Assembly: GCA_024231905.1 (NCBI GenBank)
Contig: JAAEQC010000140.1
Coordinates: forward strand, 1 to 64,000
DNA length: 64,000 nucleotides
Reading direction: 5' to 3'
Source of the DNA: a bacterium
Lineage (GTDB): Bacteria; Krumholzibacteriota; Krumholzibacteriia; LZORAL124-64-63
Shown here: piece after piece, positions 50,872 to 59,133 of the stretch
Layout: every line of letters starts with the position of its first letter
Numbering within the stretch: the first letter of the stretch is position 1
Program-made: the position numbers and the translations under genes
Notes under the pieces: model-generated
The model's database searches: none
What the model saw: the letters and a program-made list of their open reading frames with translations, nothing else
What the model was told of the DNA's origin: nothing

Positions 50872-53800
50872 GTTCCCACCTCCGTCGTCGGTTCGGGCTT
50901 GCTCGCAGCGCTCCACGGGTCCTCGAGCGCCGCGTCGATCTGGTTGAAGATCTCCTCGTTTGTGAAGTGTTTCAGGGCGATGGCGTCGGTCGGGCACTTG
51001 GCGCAGCACAGGCCGTCGCCTTTGCAGAGGGCGGGGTTCACCTCGGCCTTCCTGCCGGTCGGCGTCTCGCGCCAGTGGATCGCGTCGTAGGTGCAGGCCG
51101 TGATGCAGGCCCCGCAGGATACACAGTCGCTCTCGGCGACCTCGCAGACGGAGCCCGAAGCGGTGACCGTGTCGTGGGACAGCAGCGTGACCGCCCGCCC
51201 GGCCGCGCCGTAGGCCTGGCTGATGGTCTCGTCCAGGTGCTTGGGATAGTGGCCCGCGCCGCACATGAAGATGCCGTCGGCGGAGAAGTCCACCGGCCGC
51301 AGTTTCACGTGGGCTTCCTGGAAGAAGCCGTCCGGGTTGAGCGGCACCTTGAACAGGCGCGTGACCTCCGGCGTGCCGGCGGAGGGGATCACGGCGGCCG
51401 CGAGGGCCACGAGGTCAGCGTCCAACTCCAGCCGCTTGCCCAGGACCGGATCCGGAACCGTGACCTGCAGGCCGGAATCCGTCGCCGCTACCTCGGGTTC
51501 GCCGTCGGGCTCCCAGCGGAGGAAGCGGACACCCAGGTCCGCCGCCTCGAAGTAGCGGTCCTCCTTGAAGCCGTAGGTCCGCATGTCCCGGTACAGGACG
51601 GTGATCTCCAGTTCGGGGCGCCGCTTCTTCAGCGCCAGCGCGTTCTTGATCGCCTGGCTGCAGCAGACGCGGGCGCAGTAATCGCGTCCCTCCTGCCGGC
51701 AACCGACGCACTGGATCATCACCAGGTTGTCGGCATCGGCCAGCGCCTCGTCGTCGTCGTGGATGCGTTCCTCGAGCTCGAGCTGGGTCAGCACCCGCTC
51801 GTCGGCGCCGTAAAGATGCTCGGTGGGCCGGTACTCGTCCGCGCCGGTAGCCAGGATCACCACGCCGTGATGGATGGTCTTTTCCCGGCCCTCCGAGGTC
51901 AGGGTCGTGACGAAGTTGCCGACGTAACCCGACACGTCGGTGACGGTCGCCTCGTGGGAGACGTGGACGAGGGGGTGCTTATAGACCCGCCGGACCAGGT
52001 CCTGCAGCATCTCTTGGACGTCCAGCCCGTCCAGGGTAGTGCGGATCCGCCGCGCCATGCCGCCCAGGTTCTTCTCCTTCTCCACCAAGTGGACCTCGAA
52101 GCCCTGTTCGGCCAGCCCCAGCGCGCTGGTCATCCCGGCCACGCCGCCGCCCACCACGAGGGAGGTCTTGTTCATCGGCAGCTGGAACTCATCGAGAGGC
52201 TCGAGGCCGACGGTCCGGGCGACGGACATGCGCACGATGTCCTTGGCCTTGGCGGTGGCCTCTTCCTTCTGCTTGGAGTGCACCCAGGAGCAGTGCTCGC
52301 GGATGTTGGCCATGTCGAAGAAGTACTGGTTGATGCCGCCCTCGCGCAGGGTGTCGCGGAACAGGGGTTCGTGGGTGCGGGGCGTACAGGCGGCCACCAC
52401 CACGCGGTTCAGCCCCTTCTCGCGGATCGTCTCGGCGATGCCGGCGGCCGCGTCTGTGGAGCAGATGAACAGGCCCTCTTCCACGTGGGCCACGTGCTCG
52501 AGGCCGCCGGCGTAGTCGACCAGCGAGGGAATGTCCACCACCCGGCCGATGTTCGCGCCGCAGTGGCAGGCGAAGACGCCGACCTTCACTTCCTCCTCGG
52601 TGACGTCCCGCTCCTCTGGGTACACCCGCTCGGTGTCGAGCATGCCGCGCCTGGATTTCAGGAGCGCGCCGGCCAGGGCGTTGGCCCCGCTGGCGGTCAC
52701 CACCGATTCGGGGATGTCCATGGGTCCCTGGAAGGCACCGCTGACGAACACGCCCGGGCGGCTGGTCTCGAGGGGATTGCGTGGGTTGGTCCGGCAGAAG
52801 CCGTGATCGTCCAGCTCGATGTCGAACTGCTCGGCCAGGCGTTCCACCTGGGCCGGAGGGCCGAGACCCACGCCCAGGACCACCAGGTCGAATTCCTGCT
52901 CCTGCACGCCGTCGGTGTCGGTGGCGTAGCGGATGGTCACGTTCTTCGTCTCGGGAATCTCGCGGCCCACGTCCACGTAGCTGCGGATGAAATCCACCCC
53001 CGGGAGCCGGGTCGTCCGCTGGTAGAAGCGTTCGAAATCCTTGCCGAACGCGCGGATGTCGTTGTGAAAGATGACCGCCTCGATGTCCGCGTCATGGTCC
53101 TTGGCCAGGATAACCTGCTTCTGGATGTAGGTGCAGCATACCGACGAGCAGTAGCTGTGGCCGCCCTCCTGCACCTGCCGCGAACCGACGCAGTGGATCC
53201 AGGCGATCCGTTGTGGATGCCGCTTGTCCGAGGGGCGCAGGATCTCGCCTTCGTGGGGCCCGGTCGAACACAGGAGCCGCTCGAAATCCAGGCTCGTCAC
53301 CACGTTCGGGTACTTGCCGTAGCCGTAGTCGCCCCGCAGGCCGGGGTCGAAGACTCCGAAGCCCGGCGACAGCACGATCGCGCCCACCTTGACGACCTGC
53401 TGCTCGGCCTTCTGCCGCAGGTCGATCGCGTTGTTCTTGCAGACGCTCTCGCAGATCGAACACTTCTGGTCGTCGAGATAGCTGCAGCGCTTATCGATGT
53501 AGGGGACCAGCGGCACGGCCTGGGAGAAGTAGATGTGGACGGCCTTGTTGTCCGACAGTTCCTGGTTGAAGGGATCGGGGATCGGGATGGGACAGTACTC
53601 GGCGCAGACGGTGCAGCCGGTGCACAGGTCCTCTTTGACGTACCGGGGCTTGCGGTTCAGGGTGACTTCGAAGTCCCCTGCCTGTCCGGTCACCGTCTCG
53701 ACCTCGGTGTAGGTCAGGATCTCGATGTTGGGATGCCGGTCGCACTCGATGAATTTCGGTGATTCGATGCACATGGAGCAGTCGTTGGTGGGAAAGGTCT

Positions 53801-53954
53801 TGTCGAGCTGCGCCATCTTGCCGCCGATGGTCGGCGACTGCTCGACGAGGAAGACCTTGTAACCGGATGTGGCCAGGTCGAGGGCGGCCTGGATGCCGCT
53901 GATCCCGCCGCCGACGACCAACACGTCTCCGAAGCCGGTCCCCGGCGCACTCAT
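50868..53954 (-). CDS. bamE: class II benzoyl-CoA reductase complex, BamE (HdrA-like double flavoprotein)
   Basis: 1028 aa from ATG 53954, overlapping the bamD stop as ATGA. Two HdrA-like FAD modules: VLVVGGGISGIQAALDLATS at ~12 and LVVGGGVAGMTSALGLAEQG at ~565. Fe-S sites include CTGCTVCAEYC, KCSICESVC, HCVGSRQ with YCSSVCC, CHCGANIG, and a C-terminal ferredoxin pair CVSCGACITAC and CKGDGLCCAKCP. HdrA proteins carry the bifurcating FAD of heterodisulfide-reductase complexes. The tandem arrangement is a long HdrA form seen in BamE-type proteins. It connects BamF (MvhD-like) with BamD/BamC/BamB. Confidence 0.92.
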   Translation of the reverse strand: MSAPGTGFGDVLVVGGGISGIQAALDLATSGYKVFLVEQSPTIGGKMAQLDKTFPTNDCSMCIESPKFIECDRHPNIEILTYTEVETVTGQAGDFEVTLNRKPRYVKEDLCTGCTVCAEYCPIPIPDPFNQELSDNKAVHIYFSQAVPLVPYIDKRCSYLDDQKCSICESVCKNNAIDLRQKAEQQVVKVGAIVLSPGFGVFDPGLRGDYGYGKYPNVVTSLDFERLLCSTGPHEGEILRPSDKRHPQRIAWIHCVGSRQVQEGGHSYCSSVCCTYIQKQVILAKDHDADIEAVIFHNDIRAFGKDFERFYQRTTRLPGVDFIRSYVDVGREIPETKNVTIRYATDTDGVQEQEFDLVVLGVGLGPPAQVERLAEQFDIELDDHGFCRTNPRNPLETSRPGVFVSGAFQGPMDIPESVVTASGANALAGALLKSRRGMLDTERVYPEERDVTEEEVKVGVFACHCGANIGRVVDIPSLVDYAGGLEHVAHVEEGLFICSTDAAAGIAETIREKGLNRVVVAACTPRTHEPLFRDTLREGGINQYFFDMANIREHCSWVHSKQKEEATAKAKDIVRMSVARTVGLEPLDEFQLPMNKTSLVVGGGVAGMTSALGLAEQGFEVHLVEKEKNLGGMARRIRTTLDGLDVQEMLQDLVRRVYKHPLVHVSHEATVTDVSGYVGNFVTTLTSEGREKTIHHGVVILATGADEYRPTEHLYGADERVLTQLELEERIHDDDEALADADNLVMIQCVGCRQEGRDYCARVCCSQAIKNALALKKRRPELEITVLYRDMRTYGFKEDRYFEAADLGVRFLRWEPDGEPEVAATDSGLQVTVPDPVLGKRLELDADLVALAAAVIPSAGTPEVTRLFKVPLNPDGFFQEAHVKLRPVDFSADGIFMCGAGHYPKHLDETISQAYGAAGRAVTLLSHDTVTASGSVCEVAESDCVSCGACITACTYDAIHWRETPTGRKAEVNPALCKGDGLCCAKCPTDAIALKHFTNEEIFNQIDAALEDPWSAASKPEPTTEVGT

Positions 53955-55141
53955 GGCGAGTCCGTGCTTCCGTTCAGCGACTCCAGGACGACCTCGGTGA
54001 GGTCCATGATCTGCAGGGCATCCTCGTCGGGCAGCGTTTCGTCCACCAGCAGCGACAGCCTGCTCTCCTCGAAGTTGCTGATGCAGTAGGGGCAGGAGGT
54101 GACCAGCACTTCGGCACCGACCGCAAGTGCCTGGTCCAACCTGAGGTTGCCGAACCGCTCTTCCTTGTCCGTGTGCATCCAGATCCGGCCACCCCCGCCA
54201 CCGCAACAGAGGCTGTTCTGCCGCGAGCCGGGCAGCTCCACGAGTTCCAGTCCGGGCAGCATCTTCAGCACTTCCCGGGGCGGGTCGAAGCAGCCGTTGT
54301 GGCGGCCCAGGTAGCAGGGATCGTGGTAGGCGACCTTCCTCTCGACGCGTCCGGCCGGTGCGAGCCGCCCCTGCTCGATCAGCTCCTGCAAGTACTGCGT
54401 GATGTGGACGACCTCGAGATTCATCATGAACTCGGAGTACTCGTTCTTGAACGTATGGTAGCAGTGGGGAGAGGAGACGAGGATCCGCCGCACCCCGTTG
54501 TCGATGAAGGCCTTGATGTTCTCGCGGGCCAGTTTCTTGAAGGCGCCCTCGTGCCCCGTCTTGCGGATGCTCTCGCCGCAGCAGTTCTCCCGGTCGCCCA
54601 GGATTCCGAAATCCACTCCGGCCCGGTCGAGGATGCCGGCCGTGGCCGCCGCCACCTTCATGTTCCGCGGGTCATAGCTGTAGTAGCACCCGACGAAATA
54701 CAGGATCTCCATGCCTTCGGCGTAGGGCTTGACCGACAGTCCGTCCGCCCAGGCGGTCCGGTTCTCCCGCGCCTCGCCCAGTGGATTGCCGTCGCCCACC
54801 AGGCTCGCCGTCACGGCGGACAAGGTCTCGGCGGCGCCGGAGTAGACCCCGTACGTGGCGGCGATCCGGCGCACGGCGACTCCCACCTCGACCTGCTCGA
54901 CGCCCCGGGGGCAGGCCGCCACGCAGGTGCCGCAAGTGGTGCAACGCCAGATGTCGTCGAGTTCGATCTCCAGCAGACCGAGTGACGCCTGCCTGATGAT
55001 CCGGCGGATGCTGAAGTCCGCCACCCGGTTCCAGGGGCACACCACGTCGCACTTCCCGCAGGTGTAGCAGTGCCTGAAGGCGCTACCGCCAGCCTCGGTG
55101 ACGGCCTCTATGATCTCCGTGAGTGGGGCTACGGTTTCCAT
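53951..55141 (-). CDS. bamD: class II benzoyl-CoA reductase complex, BamD (HdrD/HdrBC-like Fe-S protein)
   Basis: 396 aa. N-terminal ferredoxin region with CYTCGKCDVVCP and CTTCGTCVAACP (HdrC part). Two CCG domains of HdrB type follow: ENCCGESIRK with CYHTFKNEYS at ~200-245, and HDPCYLGRHNG … LCCGGGGGRI … SCPYC at ~290-370, which can hold non-cubane [4Fe-4S] clusters. It transfers electrons between the HdrA-like BamE and the BamBC catalytic unit. One base separates it from bamC. Confidence 0.92.
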   Translation of the reverse strand: METVAPLTEIIEAVTEAGGSAFRHCYTCGKCDVVCPWNRVADFSIRRIIRQASLGLLEIELDDIWRCTTCGTCVAACPRGVEQVEVGVAVRRIAATYGVYSGAAETLSAVTASLVGDGNPLGEARENRTAWADGLSVKPYAEGMEILYFVGCYYSYDPRNMKVAAATAGILDRAGVDFGILGDRENCCGESIRKTGHEGAFKKLARENIKAFIDNGVRRILVSSPHCYHTFKNEYSEFMMNLEVVHITQYLQELIEQGRLAPAGRVERKVAYHDPCYLGRHNGCFDPPREVLKMLPGLELVELPGSRQNSLCCGGGGGRIWMHTDKEERFGNLRLDQALAVGAEVLVTSCPYCISNFEESRLSLLVDETLPDEDALQIMDLTEVVLESLNGSTDSP

Positions 55142-55142
55142 G

Positions 55143-55685
55143 CTAATTCTTCTTCATCCGGTCGACGGCGTCGCGCACCTTCGGCCAGCCGTGCTTGTGG
55201 GCCAGGGCCTGCAGCCCGGCGTCCAGTTCCGCGACCGTTTCCGATTCGTCCCCGGCCGCCACTTCCACTTCCTCGTAGATCAGCGCATCGGCCAGGCACC
55301 ACTGCACGCACAGCGGTTCGTCGAGCGACGGATCGGATTCGCACATGTCGCACTTCAGGGGTAGGCCCGAGTCCGGCTCCTTGAAGATGTCGCGGGAGGG
55401 ACAGGCGGCCCGGCAGAAGGCACAGTCCTCGTACTCCTTGCCGTCGATGATGTACTTGTCCCGGCCCGCGCATTCGGCCGCCGTGTACTCGCCCGCGAAC
55501 ACGGGCACGTAGATGTCCGACAGCGGTTCGCGGATCACCCGGATACGGGACCGCGCGGGATTGTTGCTGCTGTACTTGGGCATGGCGTGCGAGGCCGAAC
55601 AGATCACCTCGCAACCCAGGCAACCGTTGCACTTGTCCACGTCGATCCTGATCCGCTTGACGATCTTCTTCTGCGGTCCGCTCAC
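55143..55685 (-). CDS. bamC: class II benzoyl-CoA reductase, BamC (electron-transfer Fe-S subunit)
   Basis: 180 aa with a GTG start at 55685 that overlaps the bamB stop (GTGA). About three [4Fe-4S] sites: CNGCLGCEVICSASH, CAFCRAACP and LKCDMCESD with CVQWC. This is a HycB/AOR-partner-type ferredoxin. BamC forms the stable (BamBC)2 active module with the tungsten subunit and hands it electrons. Confidence 0.93.
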   Translation of the reverse strand: MSGPQKKIVKRIRIDVDKCNGCLGCEVICSASHAMPKYSSNNPARSRIRVIREPLSDIYVPVFAGEYTAAECAGRDKYIIDGKEYEDCAFCRAACPSRDIFKEPDSGLPLKCDMCESDPSLDEPLCVQWCLADALIYEEVEVAAGDESETVAELDAGLQALAHKHGWPKVRDAVDRMKKN

Positions 55686-57691
55686 GATTCTTCTCCATCG
55701 GCGGCGGCCGCTCCGGCCGGTGCCTCGTCGTTCTCGGTCAGGATGCCGCGTTGCAGGAAGTCCTCGGCCACGTAGTCCAGGTCCAGCTCGTGCAGGGACT
55801 CGAGCGTGGGAATCCCATCGGGGTTCCAGCCCTTGAACTCGTAGTAGCCGTCCAGGAGCTGCTGCTCGAGTTCGGGGAACCGATGTTTCCAGTGGTCGTC
55901 GGGCGGCTTCTCGTCTTCACGTCGCATGCCGCGGCGGATGTTGTTGGCCCGGACCAGGTCGCGGTTGCGCCGGGTGAGGTGCGACAGGGAATCCTCGTCC
56001 AGGTCGAGTCCGGCACCGGCCGAGATCAGCGTCGGCAGGTTGTGGATGTGGAAGGGCGGTTTGTAGGGGAAGGACGACAGGCCGGCGCACATGCCGGTGC
56101 TGTCGTCGATGTAGTGCATTTTCTCCTGCCAGTTCACGATCTCGAAGCTCGCCTCGGCGCTGGGATAGTGGGGAATCGAGTTGTCCCCGCGGAGCTCCCA
56201 GTCGCGGAACCACTCCTTGAATCGCTCGTCCGGGACCTGGGGCCAGTCCTCGTTCCAGTCCTCGTTCTCTTCCCGCGTCGGGAAGGGTACCTGGGGGAAG
56301 TTCCCCTCGATCTGCGTGATGTTGGCCTTCTCGCCGGTGCAGTACATGAGGAAGTACATGTGGTTCAGCATGCCCAGCTTCAGCGGCAACTGCTCGGTCT
56401 TCTTGATGCAGTTGTGCGCGTACTCCTCGGCGCCGCCACCGATCTTCCGGGCTGCCCAGTAGGTGCCGTCGGCCAGGACGTCGCCGATGCCCTCGCGGCG
56501 GACGATCCTGTCGAGTAGCCAGTAGAACCGGCCCTCGCTGTCGGCGGGCATGCCCGGGAAGTCCGAGTCCTTGAGGATCCCGTCCTCGAGCAGTTCGATG
56601 GCGAAGGCCATGGTCTGGGGGGCCGAGAAGGCGTCGACTCCGTGTTCGGTGGCCTTCTGGGCGATCCGCAGGCCGAATTCAAGGTCCGAGAAGGCACCCA
56701 TGGTGTAGGTGAGCTTCGAGAAGCATTTCATCATGTAGGAGCACATGCGCGTGTCGACGCTGATGGCCGCGCCGCACTTCATGGGGCAGTTGAAGCAGCT
56801 GAGCAGCCGGGTCCGCATGGAATCCATGGTCTTGGTCCACTCGTCCGCGACCTCCTCGGTCCAGAAGCCCTTGCGGCGGACGCGGGCGTTACCCCAGACG
56901 AAGTTCTCGGTGTGCCATTTCTCGTCGTCGATGGCCATTTCCTGTGGGGAGCCGAGTCCCGCCAGGATGGGCATCACGCCCTTGAGCGGGTTCTTGTCAC
57001 GATGCTTGATGAACGCCAGCGATTCGTTGCAGAGTCCGATGAACCGGGCCGGGTCGGCGATGTGGATGTCCCCCGACCCGCGCACGGCGATCGCCTTGAG
57101 GTTCTTGTCGCCCATCACAGCGCCCAGGCCGAGGCGGCTGGCGCTGGATCTGCCCTGCTCGATGGAGGCGTAGAAGACCCGGTTCTCGCCGGCCAGTCCG
57201 ATGGAGGAGACCGCGGCGTCCGGCTGCTCGAGCTCCTGGCGGATGACCTCGGCGCTCTCGAGAGTGCCCAGGCCCATGAGGTGCGACGCGTCCCGCAGTT
57301 CCACCTTGTCGTCGTGGATCCACAGGAAGACCGGCGCGGGGGACTTGCCGGAGAAGATCAACTTGTCGTACCCGGCGCGCTTCAGCTCGGGGCCGAAGAA
57401 CCCGCCCATGATGGAGAATCCGAACAGCCGGGTCTGCGGGGAGATGGCGGAGACGACCGTGCGGTTGCAGCTGGGAGCAGGCGTCCCGGTCAGCAGACCG
57501 GTGCCGAAGATGAGCAGGTTCTCCGGGTCGAAGTGCCCGACCTCAGGCGGCACCCGATCCCAGAACAGCTTGGCGTTGGTGCCCAGTCCCCCGAGATGGA
57601 GCTCGGTGAGCTGTGGATCCGTGGCTACTCGCTCGATATTCCCCCGGGCCAGATCGACTTCCAGGTTGAATCCCGTCTCGGCATATCTCAT
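55682..57691 (-). CDS. bamB: class II benzoyl-CoA reductase, BamB (tungsten catalytic subunit)
   Basis: 669 aa, aldehyde:ferredoxin oxidoreductase superfamily, BamB branch (G. metallireducens BamB is ~650 aa). It reduces benzoyl-CoA to cyclohexa-1,5-diene-1-carbonyl-CoA at a W-bis-pyranopterin site without ATP. The N-terminal domain carries GGLGTNAKLFWDRV and GTGLLTGTPAPSCNRTVVSA. The [4Fe-4S] ligands are Cys299, Cys302, Cys306 (SCFNCPMKCGAA) and Cys535 in DDSTGMCAGLS. GRSSASRLGLGAVMGDKNLK is a pterin-binding segment. First gene of the operon bamBCDEFGHI-tupABC-moeA, behind the operator-promoter at 57795-57852; GGGGGAAACGC precedes the ATG. Other AOR paralogues are alternatives, but the ordered bamC-I genes settle it. 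Confidence 0.95.
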   Translation of the reverse strand: MRYAETGFNLEVDLARGNIERVATDPQLTELHLGGLGTNAKLFWDRVPPEVGHFDPENLLIFGTGLLTGTPAPSCNRTVVSAISPQTRLFGFSIMGGFFGPELKRAGYDKLIFSGKSPAPVFLWIHDDKVELRDASHLMGLGTLESAEVIRQELEQPDAAVSSIGLAGENRVFYASIEQGRSSASRLGLGAVMGDKNLKAIAVRGSGDIHIADPARFIGLCNESLAFIKHRDKNPLKGVMPILAGLGSPQEMAIDDEKWHTENFVWGNARVRRKGFWTEEVADEWTKTMDSMRTRLLSCFNCPMKCGAAISVDTRMCSYMMKCFSKLTYTMGAFSDLEFGLRIAQKATEHGVDAFSAPQTMAFAIELLEDGILKDSDFPGMPADSEGRFYWLLDRIVRREGIGDVLADGTYWAARKIGGGAEEYAHNCIKKTEQLPLKLGMLNHMYFLMYCTGEKANITQIEGNFPQVPFPTREENEDWNEDWPQVPDERFKEWFRDWELRGDNSIPHYPSAEASFEIVNWQEKMHYIDDSTGMCAGLSSFPYKPPFHIHNLPTLISAGAGLDLDEDSLSHLTRRNRDLVRANNIRRGMRREDEKPPDDHWKHRFPELEQQLLDGYYEFKGWNPDGIPTLESLHELDLDYVAEDFLQRGILTENDEAPAGAAAADGEES

Positions 57692-57794
57692 GCGTTTCCC
57701 CCACGGTCGTTGGACCGGCTCTCGAGCTCGTGGGCGCGGATCATGTAGGCGGCTGGTCGTTGACGCGCGTCTCGAGGGGTGTCGCCGATTCCAA

Positions 57795-57852
57795 TCGAAC
57801 GTTCGTTCGAAACCTACCGCTGGAACCTATTCGATCCGCGAGAGGCTGTCAA
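57795..57852 (-). promoter_or_regulatory. promoter with TetR-type operator of the bamB-moeA operon
   Basis: On the minus strand: -35 TTGACA (57852-57847, perfect consensus), 17-bp spacer, -10 TAGGTT (57829-57824), then a 16-bp perfect inverted repeat TCGAACGAACGTTCGA (57810-57795; arms TCGAACG/CGTTCGA) over or just after the start site. Read on the plus strand it is TCGAACGTTCGTTCGA, differing from the site at 13606-13621 only in the central two bases. bamB starts ~100 bp further on. A TetR repressor, probably the one at 17425, is expected to bind here. Confidence 0.8.
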
Positions 57853-57916
57853 GCGTGAACAGTCCCAGAAGTGCGGGAAACCGGAATTCGGAGACGAAAG
57901 CGGGTCTTCGGTGCGA

Positions 57917-58579
57917 TCAACCGGCCCAGGGTCCGAGCAGCCAGACTGCCAGGCAGGCCATGACCGCCGTGCGTAGAGCCCCGCGCGGATGAAACGCCGC
58001 CCGTCGGGACAGCCGGCGGCCGAGCCAGAGGCCGATCGGAACGACGACCACGGCGGCCAGGGCGCCGCGACCTCCCGAATACAGTGTGTGCTCACCGACG
58101 CGCGCGAGCCCGCCGTCGGCCCAGTATCCGTACTCGAAGATCCAAACCATGGCGGCGGCGAAGAACAGGCAGCTCAGGAAAGCGCCGACCACTCCGGTCG
58201 AGGCGGCCCGGACGTAGGGCCCACGATCGTCCCGCCACAGGAGGCTGGCCGCCAGATCGAACGCGAAGCCCAGCAGGGCGATACCCGCCAGGTGACAGAT
58301 GAAAGGAGCGGTGTTGACGGACTTGAAGAGCACGGCGATCGCGGCGACTGCCGTCGAGGAGCCCGGCCGGTTCACAAGGGTCCGCGCGACGGCCAATCCG
58401 CACAGGGCCGCGGCCGTGAGCCAGACCGTTTCGCCACCGACAAGTTCAGTCAATCCCCAGGCGGAACCCAGCAGGAGCAGGCAGGCCAGGCGCCAACCGG
58501 TCAGCCGCGCCGGTTGTTGGGAGTCCTGGTTTTCGGGCTGGATATCATATTGGTACAAGATCCCCTCCTCGGCATCCAC
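57917..58579 (-). CDS. integral membrane protein of unknown function
   Basis: 220 aa from 58579. A hydrophilic N-terminus of ~28 residues (ILYQYDIQPENQDS), then five to six transmembrane helices (ACLLLLGSAWGLTELVG, VWLTAAALCGLAVA, AGIALLGFAFDLAASLLW, VVGAFLSCLFFAAAMVWI). Conserved-looking charged and aromatic residues occur in short loops (EYGYWADGG). The helix pattern recalls small ECF/ThiW-like or energy-coupling membrane proteins, but I cannot assign it. It is the next gene upstream of the bam promoter, on the same strand. Confidence 0.7.
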   Translation of the reverse strand: MDAEEGILYQYDIQPENQDSQQPARLTGWRLACLLLLGSAWGLTELVGGETVWLTAAALCGLAVARTLVNRPGSSTAVAAIAVLFKSVNTAPFICHLAGIALLGFAFDLAASLLWRDDRGPYVRAASTGVVGAFLSCLFFAAAMVWIFEYGYWADGGLARVGEHTLYSGGRGALAAVVVVPIGLWLGRRLSRRAAFHPRGALRTAVMACLAVWLLGPWAG

Positions 58580-58662
58580 GTCCCCCGATCAACGCCCGGA
58601 TCCTAGCACGAATTCCGGTGTGGATCGAGCGGCCGGCAGGGCGCAGGGATCTCTACCGCCGG

Positions 58663-59109
58663 TCAGCCCCGGGTCTCTGCCGCCTTGATCCTTCCCCGTC
58701 CCCAGACCAGGAAGTAGCGGAAGTTCGCCGTGGCGTGGCTGGAGATCACTGAGCAGAACGCGATGGCGGCGAGCACCCACACCGCCGCCGCCCCGAACGT
58801 GGGGAGAAAGGCCAGCAGGAGCAGCTTGACGGACGTCACCAGGCCACGCAGTTGCAGCAGGAAGGCGCCGCTCTCGTACAGGTCCAGACCGACCATCAGG
58901 AATCCGGAGAGCAACGCGGCCAGGAACCAGGGCCCGCGGGTCGCGGGCTCCACCTGGAAGACGAGGGCGCCGAGATAGACCCCAGCGAGGACCACGTGCG
59001 CCGCACGGGCGATCATCTTGACCCAGCGTTGACCGGCGTAACGTCGCGGCTCGGTAGGGATCAGGATCCGAAACAACGGTCCGTGGGGAACATATTCCGG
59101 CTGTCTCAT
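58663..59109 (-). CDS. small integral membrane protein of unknown function
   Basis: 148 aa, four transmembrane helices (AAHVVLAGVYLGALVFQV, FLAALLSGFLMVGLDLY, VTSVKLLLLAFLPTFGAAA, VWVLAAIAFCSVISSH). The end HATANFRYFLVWGRGRIK and an N-terminal YAGQRWVKMIARAAHV recall cytochrome-b-like or CopD-like four-helix proteins (a His in helix 1 and one after helix 4), but heme binding is a guess. It lies 25 bp after the PiT gene on the same strand. Confidence 0.7.
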   Translation of the reverse strand: MRQPEYVPHGPLFRILIPTEPRRYAGQRWVKMIARAAHVVLAGVYLGALVFQVEPATRGPWFLAALLSGFLMVGLDLYESGAFLLQLRGLVTSVKLLLLAFLPTFGAAAVWVLAAIAFCSVISSHATANFRYFLVWGRGRIKAAETRG

Positions 59110-59133
59110 CCCGATGAACCTCCGAGGAGGGCG

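Noticed and set aside
57692..57916. FNR box in front of the bam operon
   Set aside because: No TTGAT-N4-ATCAA-like sequence is seen; the only strong dyad is the TetR-type operator.
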